Shown here: positions 5,524 through 14,408 of the stretch, piece after piece | How positions within the stretch are numbered: the first letter of the stretch is position 1 | How the letters are laid out: the number at the start of each line of letters is the position of its first letter | Assembly: GCA_023336855.1 (NCBI GenBank) | Contig: JAMBLK010000088.1 | Coordinates: forward strand, 1-24,875 | DNA: 24,875 nt | Reading direction: 5' to 3' | From: Actinomycetes bacterium | Lineage (GTDB): Bacteria > Actinomycetota > Acidimicrobiia > Spongiisociales > UBA5794 | Notes under the pieces: model-generated | Database searches by the model: none | The model's input: the letters and a program-made list of their open reading frames with translations, nothing else | What the model was told of the DNA's origin: nothing | Position numbers and translations under genes: made by a program

Positions 5524-7518
5524 CTAGAACTCCGCCCAGTCCAGTGTCTCGAGGCTCTCTGAATCCGAAACCATCACTCCGCCGTCTGAGATCGTCACCA
5601 GGTTTCCGTCGATCAGGAGAGTGCGGCGGATCGGCATCCACCAACCGGATCCCTTCTGATCGTGTGAGATGACACCGGCTTTGCGGATTCCGTCTTCTGT
5701 AACCGTCAACACGAGTGCTCCAGTCGGTGGTGGTCCGCCCTTGGTCTCGTCCCACCGCTGGTATGGGAACACGGTCAGGCCCGATGATGGATCGTGGAGG
5801 AAGGCGTGGTGGTCCCACTCCAACTCGGACTGCGCTCCCTCCATCGTGAACCGGTCGGTCCTCTCCGGGTCGTTGGCGTCGGACACGTCGAAGAGGGATG
5901 CCTGGAGGCCGAGTGTTCGGCCGTCCAGGTCGGCGTCCTGTCCGACACCGAGCAGGTGGCCGCTTGCGATCGGGTGCAGATACGCCGAGTAGCCGGGGAT
6001 CTTCAGTTCGCCTTCGATGCTCGGGTGCTCAGGGTCCGAGAGATCGATGACGAAGAGCGGATCCACCTGGCGGAAGGTCACGACATATCCGCGATCGGCG
6101 AAAAAGCGTACGGAGTAGATCCGCTCTCCGCGCCCGAGTCCGTCGACGCTGCCGACTTCCACGAGTTCGTCGCCGTCCGTTTCGAGCACCGTGACCATCG
6201 ACTCCGACTCGGGACCGTCCCACCAATGCGGCGAATCGGTCGAGGCCACACGGAGGTAGCCGTCGTACTCGGACATGGACCACTGGCTCAGCATGTAGCC
6301 GGGCACGACTCCGGAGGCCCGGTAGTCGGCACCGGATGGGGAGAGCGCGAACTTGTGGATCTGCGTCTTCACGCCATCCGGGCGTTCGCCGCGCTCGAAC
6401 AGGACCGGGTCCTGCCATCGGGTGGTAGCGACATAGGTCGCGTCATCGGACGAGTACACGATGTCGCCATCTGCGAAGACACCCGTTGAATCGGCAACGT
6501 CGAGAGCGTCGGGATCGAGCGTCACGATTGAGAGTGTCGTGAACCCCGAGAAGTCGTCCGGTCGGTGTGTGCGGTCGCATGCGAGCAGGGTGCCCTCATC
6601 AACGATCTCGTCTCGTCCTTCGTGATCGGTGATGATGAAGTAGGGCAACCAGTTCTCGACGGTTGAGTTCTCGATGATCTCCCTGTTCTTCTCCTCTGCA
6701 TCCCGCTCGGAGCGAAGGCCACCGCCCTCGGGATATGCCCATGCGAATCCGGTCGGACCGGATGACACGACGAGGCGAATCGCACCGTCGACCATGCGAG
6801 ACGACACGTACCGACCATCGATACGAAGGGTTCTCGCCAACTCGGGATCGTCGAGATCGGAGATGTCGATCTCCGCCACCGTCAGGACCGGTGTGTACGT
6901 CGGGGCGCTGATACCGTCGGTACCGATGACATCCTCACGGAACGGGATGATGTCGTAGCCGCCGTCTGCGATGGCGATCACTCGATCACCATCAAGGAAG
7001 AGGTCCTGGGTCCAGAACCCGAGGTCGATGGAACCTTCGAGCGTCAGTCGGCCCCCGTCGATGCTGAGAACGTAGAGTGTGCTTCCGCTCATGGCGACGA
7101 TTCTTCTGCCGTCGGTCTTCACGAGGTCCGGTTCGTCGACGCCGGCTTCCTGGAGGTTCGTACCGATCACGCCGCTCTTGATGGCGTCTGCGACGGTGGA
7201 AGGAGCCGCGGAGACCCGACCATCCGCAGAATCCAATTCGCCGGCGAATTCAGCGAACTCGGTGAACACCGGATAGGCGCTGTACCCATCGAGGCCGTAG
7301 GGCCCGACACGCTCCAGCGCATGCTCGATCGTCCATTCGAGCAGGTCATCACAGGCGTCGAATGGCATCAATGTTCGCGATGCAGAAGGGTGAGGTGTCT
7401 CGACGACCGTCGTGGTCGTCACCTCCGTTGTGCTTGTCGGCTCTGCAGATCCGACTGGTAGGGCGCATGCGGACAGCATCAGTGCTGCCGCTACGGCGGT
7501 AGTGACGATTTGCCTCAT
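5524..7518 (-). CDS. Beta-propeller domain lipoprotein (secreted, Beta_propel family)
   Basis: This 664-residue protein begins with a bacterial lipoprotein signal: basic MRQ, a hydrophobic core, and lipobox LSAC with C18. A low-complexity Thr/Ser linker (about residues 27-45) follows, so it should be lipid-anchored outside the cytoplasmic membrane. The mature part fits the Pfam Beta_propel family: EAGVDEPDLVKTDGRRIVAM, repeated blades such as SGSTLYVLSIDGG and DGDRVIAIADGGYD, and PLFVIDLSDPEHPSIEGELK near the C-terminal third. Members are typically of unknown function. ATG 7518 is chosen over the upstream ATG at 7530 because GGAGG sits 7 nt before it and the signal peptide starts there. It is divergent from glucokinase and ends at the palindromic gap shared with the ArsA run. 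Confidence 0.88.
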   Translation of the reverse strand: MRQIVTTAVAAALMLSACALPVGSAEPTSTTEVTTTTVVETPHPSASRTLMPFDACDDLLEWTIEHALERVGPYGLDGYSAYPVFTEFAEFAGELDSADGRVSAAPSTVADAIKSGVIGTNLQEAGVDEPDLVKTDGRRIVAMSGSTLYVLSIDGGRLTLEGSIDLGFWTQDLFLDGDRVIAIADGGYDIIPFREDVIGTDGISAPTYTPVLTVAEIDISDLDDPELARTLRIDGRYVSSRMVDGAIRLVVSSGPTGFAWAYPEGGGLRSERDAEEKNREIIENSTVENWLPYFIITDHEGRDEIVDEGTLLACDRTHRPDDFSGFTTLSIVTLDPDALDVADSTGVFADGDIVYSSDDATYVATTRWQDPVLFERGERPDGVKTQIHKFALSPSGADYRASGVVPGYMLSQWSMSEYDGYLRVASTDSPHWWDGPESESMVTVLETDGDELVEVGSVDGLGRGERIYSVRFFADRGYVVTFRQVDPLFVIDLSDPEHPSIEGELKIPGYSAYLHPIASGHLLGVGQDADLDGRTLGLQASLFDVSDANDPERTDRFTMEGAQSELEWDHHAFLHDPSSGLTVFPYQRWDETKGGPPPTGALVLTVTEDGIRKAGVISHDQKGSGWWMPIRRTLLIDGNLVTISDGGVMVSDSESLETLDWAEF

Positions 7519-7591
7519 ATGAGCCTCCATGCTCGTTCACCGCTCCGACGCTTCCCGGCCCGCATTCGGTTCCCGTGTTCTCTAGCCCTGA

Positions 7592-7597
7592 TACTCT
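7592..7597 (+). promoter_or_regulatory. -10 box (TACTCT) for glucokinase
   Basis: TACTCT ends 8 nt before ATG 7606, and no ribosome-binding sequence lies between. This fits a leaderless or nearly leaderless transcript. The site lies in the 87-nt divergent gap shared with the lipoprotein gene, for which I see no clear -10 box. Confidence 0.4.
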
Positions 7598-7605
7598 GCG
7601 CGCCC

Positions 7606-8523
7606 ATGAGCACCATCGGAATCGATATCGGAGGAACGAAGGCTCTCGCCGTTCGCCTCGACGACGGCGTACTTGTCGATGACCGGCACACTGCGACGCG
7701 AAGAGGTGCGTTGGTGGACATCGCTCTCGAGGCGGTTCGGGGTGTGTGGGCCGATGACGTGGATGCCGTCGGCGTTGGCCTTGCCGGCCTTGTCCAGTGG
7801 CCGGAAGGTGTTCTGGCGTGGGGACCACATGTCCAGGGCACCAACATCCCTCTGAAGACGCTGCTGGAGGATGAACTGGGAGTGCCGGTCGCCGTGGACA
7901 ACGATGCGAACGTCGCCGCGTTCGGTGAGCGCGTGGCAGGTGCCGCCCGAGGTTTCGACGACTTCTTGCTCGTGACGCTCGGAACGGGCATCGGTGGAGC
8001 GATCATGACGGACGGATCCGTTTATCGCGGCGAGTCGTTCGCAGGGGAGTGGGGTCACATCCGGCACGACACTGCTGGTCTTCTCTGCGACTGTGGGAAG
8101 CGAGGATGCTGGGAGACCGTCGCGTCGGGTCCGGCTCTGGTTCGGCTGGCACACGAGGTCATGACCCTCAACCCGGAAGGGTCTCTCGCCATCGGCTTTG
8201 GATCGAGAGCGATCGCCGGGGAGGATGTCACCGCGGCCGCGGATGCCGGTGACGAGGTTGCACGCGGACTGGTCGCCCAGGTTGGATCAGAACTCGGGCG
8301 CGGTCTTGCGAACCTGATCGCGATCTTTGACCCGGAACTCGTCGTTGTTGGAGGTGGACTCGGCTCTGTGGGCGAATCGCTGCTTGGGCCCGCACGCCGG
8401 GTTGCGGCGGATGCTCTCCATGGAGGCAACCACCGGCTGCTTCCGCCGATCCTGGTCGCCGGTGCCGGTCCGCGGGCGGGGGCGATCGGTGCCGCTTACC
8501 TCGCCTCGTCGATACGCTCGTAA
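7606..8523 (+). CDS. glk: ROK-family glucokinase
   Basis: This 305-residue protein has the ROK sugar-kinase signatures. They are the N-terminal phosphate loop IGIDIGGTKALAV, the sugar-binding/catalytic VDNDANVAAFGE, the adenosine loop TLGTGIGGAI, and GEWGHIRHD leading to the ROK zinc motif C161-x-C163-xxxx-C168 (LCDCGKRGCWE). The family phosphorylates glucose with ATP to glucose-6-phosphate in the cytosol, and in actinobacteria ROK glucokinases are the usual glucose kinases. ATG 7606 starts directly at the ROK fold. A longer frame from 7510 would add 32 residues overlapping the divergent lipoprotein and is rejected. There is no DNA-binding domain, so it is an enzyme and not a NagC-type repressor. 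Confidence 0.9.
   Translation: MSTIGIDIGGTKALAVRLDDGVLVDDRHTATRRGALVDIALEAVRGVWADDVDAVGVGLAGLVQWPEGVLAWGPHVQGTNIPLKTLLEDELGVPVAVDNDANVAAFGERVAGAARGFDDFLLVTLGTGIGGAIMTDGSVYRGESFAGEWGHIRHDTAGLLCDCGKRGCWETVASGPALVRLAHEVMTLNPEGSLAIGFGSRAIAGEDVTAAADAGDEVARGLVAQVGSELGRGLANLIAIFDPELVVVGGGLGSVGESLLGPARRVAADALHGGNHRLLPPILVAGAGPRAGAIGAAYLASSIRS
8513..8518 (+). promoter_or_regulatory. -10 box (TACGCT) inside the end of glk
   Basis: TACGCT ends 7 nt before ATG 8526 and no Shine-Dalgarno is visible. It would start a leaderless transcript for the DUF1232 gene from within the last codons of glucokinase. Confidence 0.4.
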
Positions 8524-8525
8524 AC

Positions 8526-8918
8526 ATGTCACGACTCGATACGGTCCCCGTTCCAAAGCGAGATGCGAGGGCGATCGCCCGCGAGACGATTCTGATGATC
8601 CCCAACATCGTCAAGCTCCTGGGCCGGATCGCCCGAGACCCCCGCGTCTCGGTGAAGCGGAAGACGTTCGCCGTCGCCGCGATGATCTACGTGGTCTCAC
8701 CGATCGATCTGATCCCCGACTTCATCGCAGGCATCGGCCAACTCGACGACTTGATCGTCGTGGCTATCGCCCTGAACCATCTCATCGACGGAGCAGGACG
8801 GGAGATCGTCGAGGAGCACTGGGATGGCTCGGTGGACTCGCTCGACCTCGTCCTTGCCGCGACAGAGTGGGGCGCCGAGATCGTTCCCGGCCCGCTCCGC
8901 AAGCTGCTTCCCGGCTGA
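8526..8918 (+). CDS. YkvA/DUF1232 family protein
   Basis: This 130-residue protein carries the DUF1232 core at about residues 37-75: DPRVSVKRKTFAVAAMIYVV, then SPIDLIPDFI, then LDDLIVVAIAL. The SPIDLIPDFI hairpin between two hydrophobic helices is the hallmark of this widespread, membrane-associated and functionally uncharacterised family. The C-terminus is acidic and ends PGPLRKLLPG. It starts 2 nt after the glucokinase stop, with a promoter-like box within glk. No role in sugar metabolism should be inferred from adjacency alone. Confidence 0.87.
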   Translation: MSRLDTVPVPKRDARAIARETILMIPNIVKLLGRIARDPRVSVKRKTFAVAAMIYVVSPIDLIPDFIAGIGQLDDLIVVAIALNHLIDGAGREIVEEHWDGSVDSLDLVLAATEWGAEIVPGPLRKLLPG

Positions 8919-8960
8919 ACCACTGGCGATCTGATCCTTCCGAACCGTCGGCGTCGGGCC

Positions 8961-8966
8961 TACGCT
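8961..8966 (+). promoter_or_regulatory. -10 box (TACGCT) for the leaderless aminotransferase
   Basis: TACGCT ends exactly 6 nt before ATG 8973, with no Shine-Dalgarno. The hexamer and spacing are identical to the site before 1840. Confidence 0.5.
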
Positions 8967-8972
8967 CCCTGA

Positions 8973-10151
8973 ATGGATTTCCGACGAATCGACAACCTGC
9001 CGCCGTACGTCTTTGCCAAGGTCACGAAGAAGGTGCTCGAAGCACGCAGAAGCGGAATCGACGTGATCGACCTTGGTTTCGGGAATCCGGACATTCCCTC
9101 ACCCCCGATCGTTGTCGACAAGCTCGTCGAGGCAGCACGAAGCGGGAAGAATCATCGCTATTCGGCGTCTCGCGGCATTCCGAATCTCCGTAAGGCGGTC
9201 GCCGACAGATACCTACGCCGCTACGGCGTAGAACTCGATCCCGAGACCGAGATCATCAACACGATCGGGGCGAAGGAAGGGCTCTCCCATCTCATGTGGG
9301 CGCTCGTCCAGCCGGGCGACGTGGCACTGGTTCCCGAGCCGTCGTATCCGATCCACATCTATGCGGCAGTGCTCTCCGGTGCCGACGTCCAGCGTGTGCA
9401 CCTCTCGACCGGAATCGATTTCTTCGAGCGACTCACCGAGGCCTATCACAACTCGTGGCCCCGGCCCCGGGTGATCGTGACGTCGTTCCCCCACAACCCG
9501 ACCACAGCGACGGTCGATGTCGACTTCTTCGAACGCCTCGTGGCGTTCGCAAAGGAGAACGACACGATGCTCGTGCACGACTTCGCCTATGCCGACATCA
9601 CGTACGATGGATACGAGCCGCCGAGCATGTTGCAGGTGCCCGGCGCCAAAGATGTCGGCGTCGAGCTCTACACACTGTCGAAGAGCCACTCGATGGCAGG
9701 TTGGCGGGTCGGTTTCGTGGTCGGAAACCCCGAGATGATCGCGGCATTGGGCCAGCTCAAGTCATATCTCGACTACGGAACATTCCAACCCATCCAGATC
9801 GCATCGATCATCGCCCTGAACGAGTGCGATGACTACGTCTCGGAGGTTGTCGACATCTACAAGCGTCGTCGAGACATCCTCGTTGACGGACTCAACCGAT
9901 TCGGCTGGGAGATCGAGAAGCCGAAGAGCACGATGTTCGTCTGGGCCAGGATCCCCGAGCCCTACCGCCACATGGACTCACTGAGCTTCGCTCTGTATCT
10001 CCTCGATGAGGCGAAAGTGGCAGTGAGCCCCGGCATCGGCTTCGGCCCCTCGGGAGACGGTCACGTGCGGTTCGCTCTTGTCGAGAACGACCAGCGCACA
10101 GCGCAAGCCGTTCGCGGGATTCGCAATGCCCTCGACCTGAAGCAGGACTAG
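8973..10151 (+). CDS. Class I/II aminotransferase (AlaC / LL-diaminopimelate aminotransferase-like)
   Basis: This 392-residue fold-type I PLP enzyme has VIDLGFGNPDIPSP near the N-terminus, the substrate loop NHRYSASRGIPNLRKAV, and NPTTATVD. The PLP-binding lysine is K237 in LSKSHSMAGWRVGF, and the C-terminal arginine motif is in VRFALVEN. The closest groups I recognise are AlaC/YfdZ-type alanine transaminases and DapL-like enzymes. These interconvert amino acids and 2-oxoacids using glutamate as the usual amino donor. The substrate cannot be fixed by eye. ATG 8973 is favoured by the promoter box 6 nt upstream. The stop codon shares CTAG with the convergent glucan phosphorylase gene, leaving no terminator space. 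Confidence 0.88.
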   Translation: MDFRRIDNLPPYVFAKVTKKVLEARRSGIDVIDLGFGNPDIPSPPIVVDKLVEAARSGKNHRYSASRGIPNLRKAVADRYLRRYGVELDPETEIINTIGAKEGLSHLMWALVQPGDVALVPEPSYPIHIYAAVLSGADVQRVHLSTGIDFFERLTEAYHNSWPRPRVIVTSFPHNPTTATVDVDFFERLVAFAKENDTMLVHDFAYADITYDGYEPPSMLQVPGAKDVGVELYTLSKSHSMAGWRVGFVVGNPEMIAALGQLKSYLDYGTFQPIQIASIIALNECDDYVSEVVDIYKRRRDILVDGLNRFGWEIEKPKSTMFVWARIPEPYRHMDSLSFALYLLDEAKVAVSPGIGFGPSGDGHVRFALVENDQRTAQAVRGIRNALDLKQD

Positions 10152-12280
10152 CGCTCGCGCCTTCCCAGCGGCAGGTACGCCTTTTCGGCGTAATCCTTGA
10201 GCATCCGATGGGTCGAGAACTCGGACAGGCCGGTGATCATGGCTGACTTCATCATGGTGATCCAGGAGCGGGGCAGACCTGCCTGATCTCGATCGTAGAA
10301 CGTCGGTACGACCTCTGTCTCGAGCAAGCGGTACAACGTGTCGGCGTCCTCCGCGTCGGAGGACGAGTGTTCGGCGAACCCCCAGCCATTCGTTCCGTCG
10401 AAGCCCTCCGCCCACCAGCCGTCCAGGACACTGAGGTTCAAGCCGCCGTTCGCCGCTGACTTCATGCCGGACGTGCCGCTCGCTTCGCGAGGCGGGACCG
10501 GTGTATTGAGCCACACGTCGGATCCGGTGACCAGGGTCCGACCGAGGCGCAGGTCGTAGTCTTCGATGAAGAACAGGTGTCCCTCATATCGCGGGTTCTG
10601 GGACATCTCGAAGACCCACTTGATAAGCGCTTGCCCTTCCCGATCGGCGGGATGTGCCTTGCCCGCGAACACGAGTTGGACCGGCCGTTCAGGATTCCTG
10701 AGAATCGCCTCGAGCCTGTCGGGATCGGTGAAGAGGATTCCTGCCCGCTTGTAGGTCGCGAATCGTCGTGCGAACCCGATCGTGAGACGATCTGCAGGCA
10801 GCTGATCGTCGAGCCAACGGAGCCGACGGGATCCGGCACCGTGCCGGGCGTACTCCTCTCGGAGTCGGGTTCGGAGACGACGGGTCATCAACTCGCGCTG
10901 GGACTCATGAGCACGCCAGATGTGTTTGTCGTCGATGTCCCTGATCGCTTCCCACATCTTCGATCCGTTTGTTCTCTCGGCCCAGTCACGGCCGAGCACA
11001 TTCTCGAGGAGACGGCACATGGATCGGCCGAGCCATGTTGACGGATGAACACCGTTGGTCACAGCGAACGCAGGCCCACCGATGAGATCGCCCCAGTCGC
11101 GAGTCACGATGTCGGCATGCCGGGCCGAGACACCATTCGTGCGATCCGATAGGCGGATGGCCAGGGCTCCCATGTCGAACACGGTGCCGTCATTGGAACC
11201 GCTTCGAGCGAGTTCGCGCTGGGTGTCCATCTCGATTCCCTCGATCGTGCCATCGAGTGCGGCCGTGACGAGTGAAGGGCTGAAGATTTCATTCCCGGCA
11301 GGAACGGGAGTGTGGAGCGTGAACAGTGTTCGATCGGCGACCGAACGCTTGGCCGTTTCGAGATCCTGGCCCGAACCGATCTCCCAGGACAGGCGCTCCA
11401 AGAGACTCAACGCCGCGTGGCCTTCGTTGACGTGCCACATCGCCGGGTTGATACCGAGCGCTCGTAGCACTCTGGCTCCGCCGATTCCCAGGACGGTCTC
11501 CTGTGCGAAGCGTGCCTCTCGGCCGCGCACGTAGAGGATGTGCGTGATTGGTCGATCCGCGGGGTCGTTCTCGGGGAGGTCGGTGTCGAGCAGGATCAGT
11601 GGAACGCGTCCGACGTCGATTCTCCATGCCCCGACAGCGATGTCGCGACCGTTCAGCGAGAGCGTCACGCGAAGTGGGCGTCCGCTGTGAGGGTCGAGCA
11701 CTTCTCGAATGGGGCGCCGCCGCATTTCGAGGCGCTGATACGTGTGCTGCTGCCAGCCGTCGGGATCGATAGCCTGACGGAAGAAACCTCGCCGATAGAG
11801 GAGGCCGACGGCGACCAGGGGGATACCAAGATCCGATGCGGATTTCACGTGGTCGCCGGCGAGCACGCCGAGACCTCCGGAGTAGAAGGGGAGCTTCTCG
11901 TTGATGCCGTATTCAGCGCAGAGGTAGGCGACCGGGCCGTCGATCTCGCCACCGTGGTTCCGGTCGAACCAGGTCTGATCGCTCGAGAGGTAACGGTCGA
12001 ATCGCTCGACGACCTCGTCGTAGAGCTCGCTGAAGCTCCCGCTCGCGGCGAGCGCCTCCCACGTAGACGGCTCCACGACTTGGAGCATGCCCATGGGGTT
12101 TCGTGTCGCGGCCCAAGCCTGTGGGTCGATACGTCCCCAAAGGTCACGTCCGGCAGGATCCCATGACCACCAGAGGTTGTAGGAGAGGTCATAGAGCCTG
12201 AGGAATTCGTTTGGAATGTTCAGCGGCGCCTTGGGCCCCACGGGCACGGACGCGCTGAGTTGAGAACGACGATCGACCAT
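10148..12280 (-). CDS. glgP: Alpha-glucan (glycogen/maltodextrin) phosphorylase, GT35
   Basis: This 710-residue protein releases glucose-1-phosphate from alpha-1,4-glucans using PLP phosphate. The N-terminal block FLRLYDLSYNLWWSWDP is the DUF3417 region of the actinobacterial/archaeal short phosphorylase group (TIGR02094 type). It is followed by YLCAEYGINEKLPFYSGGLG, WHVNEGHAALSLLE, GFARRFATYKRAGIL, and EASGTSGMKSAANGGLNLS with the PLP lysine at K607. Length and motif order match an intact enzyme. A good GAGGAG ribosome site precedes ATG 12280, and a TAGCCT box (reverse strand, 12316-12311) could be its -10. It is divergent from fabD. Glucokinase lies 1.6 kb away on the other strand, so both hexose-phosphate entry points are close together. 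Confidence 0.92.
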   Translation of the reverse strand: MVDRRSQLSASVPVGPKAPLNIPNEFLRLYDLSYNLWWSWDPAGRDLWGRIDPQAWAATRNPMGMLQVVEPSTWEALAASGSFSELYDEVVERFDRYLSSDQTWFDRNHGGEIDGPVAYLCAEYGINEKLPFYSGGLGVLAGDHVKSASDLGIPLVAVGLLYRRGFFRQAIDPDGWQQHTYQRLEMRRRPIREVLDPHSGRPLRVTLSLNGRDIAVGAWRIDVGRVPLILLDTDLPENDPADRPITHILYVRGREARFAQETVLGIGGARVLRALGINPAMWHVNEGHAALSLLERLSWEIGSGQDLETAKRSVADRTLFTLHTPVPAGNEIFSPSLVTAALDGTIEGIEMDTQRELARSGSNDGTVFDMGALAIRLSDRTNGVSARHADIVTRDWGDLIGGPAFAVTNGVHPSTWLGRSMCRLLENVLGRDWAERTNGSKMWEAIRDIDDKHIWRAHESQRELMTRRLRTRLREEYARHGAGSRRLRWLDDQLPADRLTIGFARRFATYKRAGILFTDPDRLEAILRNPERPVQLVFAGKAHPADREGQALIKWVFEMSQNPRYEGHLFFIEDYDLRLGRTLVTGSDVWLNTPVPPREASGTSGMKSAANGGLNLSVLDGWWAEGFDGTNGWGFAEHSSSDAEDADTLYRLLETEVVPTFYDRDQAGLPRSWITMMKSAMITGLSEFSTHRMLKDYAEKAYLPLGRRER

Positions 12281-12388
12281 GTGGAGGAACTCCTCGAGAG
12301 GTGCTCCGCGAGGCTAGCGTCGAACCGGTAATGAAACCCCTGCGACACCTCGGGGGTCGGTAGATCGAACCAGTGCGGAGTAGTCTTG
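12281..12388. promoter_or_regulatory. Divergent glgP/fabD control region
   Basis: This 108-nt gap must carry promoters for both the glucan phosphorylase and the fatty-acid cluster. On the minus strand a TAGCCT box (12316-12311) precedes a 30-nt leader with GAGGAG. On the plus strand GGAG at 12377-12380 lies 8 nt before ATG 12389. A weak inverted repeat (ACCCC at 12336-12340 and GGGGT at 12353-12357) sits in the middle and could be an operator. I see no convincing -35 for either gene. Confidence 0.4.
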
Positions 12389-13321
12389 ATGTCCAGATAC
12401 GCCATCTTGTTCCCGGGTCAGGGGAGTCAGAAGGTCGGCATGGGAGCCGACGTGTTTTCCGCGCGCCCCGATCTCCTGGTCGAGACCGCGGACCGTGTTC
12501 TCGGATGGTCGCTCAAGACGTTGGTTGCAGAAGGCCCTCAAGAAGAACTCACGAAGACCGAACATGCCCAACCGGCCCTCTTCGCCGTCTCATACGCGCT
12601 CTGGGAGACACTGAGGAATGCGCTTCCGAGCGCACCTTCTGCGGCTGCAGGGCACTCCCTCGGCGAGTACACAGCCCTGGCGGCAGCGGGAGCGCTCTCC
12701 TACGAAGACGGGCTTGCGCTCGTCGCCGAGCGCGGCCGGGCGATGGCCGACGCCCCGTTGGCCAGCGATCCATCCGGCATGGCGGCGGTGATCGGCGCCG
12801 ACCTTGAGCACGCCGAGCGTGTCGCCGCCGACCGGCGGGCGGAAGGCGGACGGCTCTGGGTGGCGAACGTCAACACGCCGTCACAGATCGTGCTCGCCGG
12901 CAGCAGACCTGACATCGAGTGGCTGAGTGAGAACGCACGCCTTCTCGGTATCCGTCGGGCGATTCCGCTCGACGTCGCCGGAGCGTTCCACTCGCCGTAC
13001 ATGGAACCGGCTGCGGAGCGTTTGGCATCCGCCCTCGAAGGCGCTGAGTTCCAGGAGCAGGAGTTCCCGGTGTATGCGAACGTCACGGGAATGCCGGTCG
13101 GAGATCCGGCTCGGCAGCTCGGGGAACAACTCGTCAAGCCGGTCCAGTTCGCGGCGACACTCGAGCAGATGGCGGCCGACGGGATCTCAACCTTCATCCA
13201 CGTCGGACCGGGAGACGTGACGGCCGGCCTCGTCAAGCGGACGCTCCCGGATGCAACCATCCACGTTGTATCGGATCTGGACGGAATCGCCACGGTCGTG
13301 AGCGACCCGTCCGTACAATGA
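12389..13321 (+). CDS. fabD: Malonyl-CoA:ACP transacylase FabD
   Basis: This 310-residue protein transfers malonyl from CoA to acyl carrier protein. It opens with the family signature YAILFPGQGSQKVGMG. It carries the nucleophile elbow GHSLGEY with S90, the active-site H201 in AFHSPYM (the same number as in E. coli FabD), and the C-terminal GPGDVTAGLVKR. ATG 12389 is used; a TTG directly before it would add one residue. It opens a fab cluster, with fabH 25 nt downstream behind its own strong ribosome site. Confidence 0.95.
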   Translation: MSRYAILFPGQGSQKVGMGADVFSARPDLLVETADRVLGWSLKTLVAEGPQEELTKTEHAQPALFAVSYALWETLRNALPSAPSAAAGHSLGEYTALAAAGALSYEDGLALVAERGRAMADAPLASDPSGMAAVIGADLEHAERVAADRRAEGGRLWVANVNTPSQIVLAGSRPDIEWLSENARLLGIRRAIPLDVAGAFHSPYMEPAAERLASALEGAEFQEQEFPVYANVTGMPVGDPARQLGEQLVKPVQFAATLEQMAADGISTFIHVGPGDVTAGLVKRTLPDATIHVVSDLDGIATVVSDPSVQ

Positions 13322-13346
13322 CCGACTTGCGCGAGGAGGAACCCGA

Positions 13347-14408
13347 ATGAAACGAGCGATGATCACCGGCTGGGGTCGATGCACTCCGGAACCGGTCGTG
13401 ACGAACGACGATCTTGCGACCATCATCGATACGTCGGACGAGTGGATTGAGACACGCTCGGGTATCCGGCAGCGGAGGGTCTCGCACGTTGACAACTCCG
13501 ACATGGCAGCGGTCGCGGCACGGCACGCCCTCGCGGCCGCCGGGTTGGAAGCAACCGATCTGGATTACATCCTTGTTGCAACCTGTACGCCCGATCGATT
13601 CATCCCGGCGATGGCCTGTCACCTCCAGGCGAAGCTCGGTGCTGTCAACGCCGCAGCGACTGATACGAACGCGGGTTGCACGGGTTTCATCTACGGTCTC
13701 AACCTCGCTGCCGGACTCATCGCCACGGGATCGGCGAGTCGCATCCTCCTGCTCGGTTCCGAACGGCTCACGCCGTACCTCGATCTCAACAACCGCGACA
13801 CTGCGGTGCTGTTCGGTGACGGATCGGGGGCGGTCATCGTCGAACCTTCGGATACCGACGAGGGCATCCAATCGATCAACGTCGGTTCGGATGGGACCCT
13901 TGCCAACGCCCTGACAATCGAAGGCGCCGGGTCGTCATGGATGGAGATCCCCTCGCCGGTACGGGTCGTGATGGATGGTCGAGAGGTCTTCAGGAATGCC
14001 GTCGTTGGCATGGCTGTCGCGGCGGAGAAGGCGCTTGCCGACGCAGGATGGTCGGTCGACGACGTGGACCTGCTCATCCCCCATCAGGCCAACATCAGGA
14101 TCATCGACGCCACGACGAAGCGTCTCGGAATCGACCCCGACAAGGTGTACACGAACATCGACGCATACGGCAACACGTCGGCAGCCACGATCCCGATCGC
14201 CCTCTCGGAAGCCATCGACCGCGGTCGCCTGAAGCCGGGAGCCAAGCTCGTGCTCGTTGCATTTGGAGCAGGTTTGACATGGGGAGCGACCGCGATCCAG
14301 TGGGGTCAGAAGGTCGTTCCGGATTCGATCAGCGATGCTGCACTCCCGCCGAGCGACCGAACCGGCATCGAGATCATGGCCGACCGGCAACGAGCGAGGT
14401 ATGGATGA
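13347..14408 (+). CDS. fabH: Beta-ketoacyl-ACP synthase III FabH
   Basis: This 353-residue condensing enzyme starts fatty-acid chains by joining an acyl-CoA primer to malonyl-ACP. The catalytic triad is visible: C111 in DTNAGCTGF, H246 in IPHQANIRI and N276 in AYGNTSAA. SGIRQRRV and FGDGSGAVIVEPSD are further family blocks. The C-terminal 30 or so residues after GLTWGATAIQW (KVVPDSISDAAL and on) extend beyond the usual end and look disordered. The ribosome site GAGGAGGA at 13333-13340 fixes the ATG. The stop overlaps fabG by ATGA, indicating coupling. The primer (straight or branched) cannot be decided. Confidence 0.95.
   Translation: MKRAMITGWGRCTPEPVVTNDDLATIIDTSDEWIETRSGIRQRRVSHVDNSDMAAVAARHALAAAGLEATDLDYILVATCTPDRFIPAMACHLQAKLGAVNAAATDTNAGCTGFIYGLNLAAGLIATGSASRILLLGSERLTPYLDLNNRDTAVLFGDGSGAVIVEPSDTDEGIQSINVGSDGTLANALTIEGAGSSWMEIPSPVRVVMDGREVFRNAVVGMAVAAEKALADAGWSVDDVDLLIPHQANIRIIDATTKRLGIDPDKVYTNIDAYGNTSAATIPIALSEAIDRGRLKPGAKLVLVAFGAGLTWGATAIQWGQKVVPDSISDAALPPSDRTGIEIMADRQRARYG

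Noticed and set aside
5333..5818. Minus-strand frame reading YWVLGTQYVERSE through the repeat
   Set aside because: This is the typical false protein produced by GTAC repeats and runs through the end of the real lipoprotein gene in another frame.
7510..7605. Upstream extension of glucokinase
   Set aside because: It overlaps the divergent lipoprotein start and adds residues not found in ROK kinases; a promoter-like box lies between it and ATG 7606.
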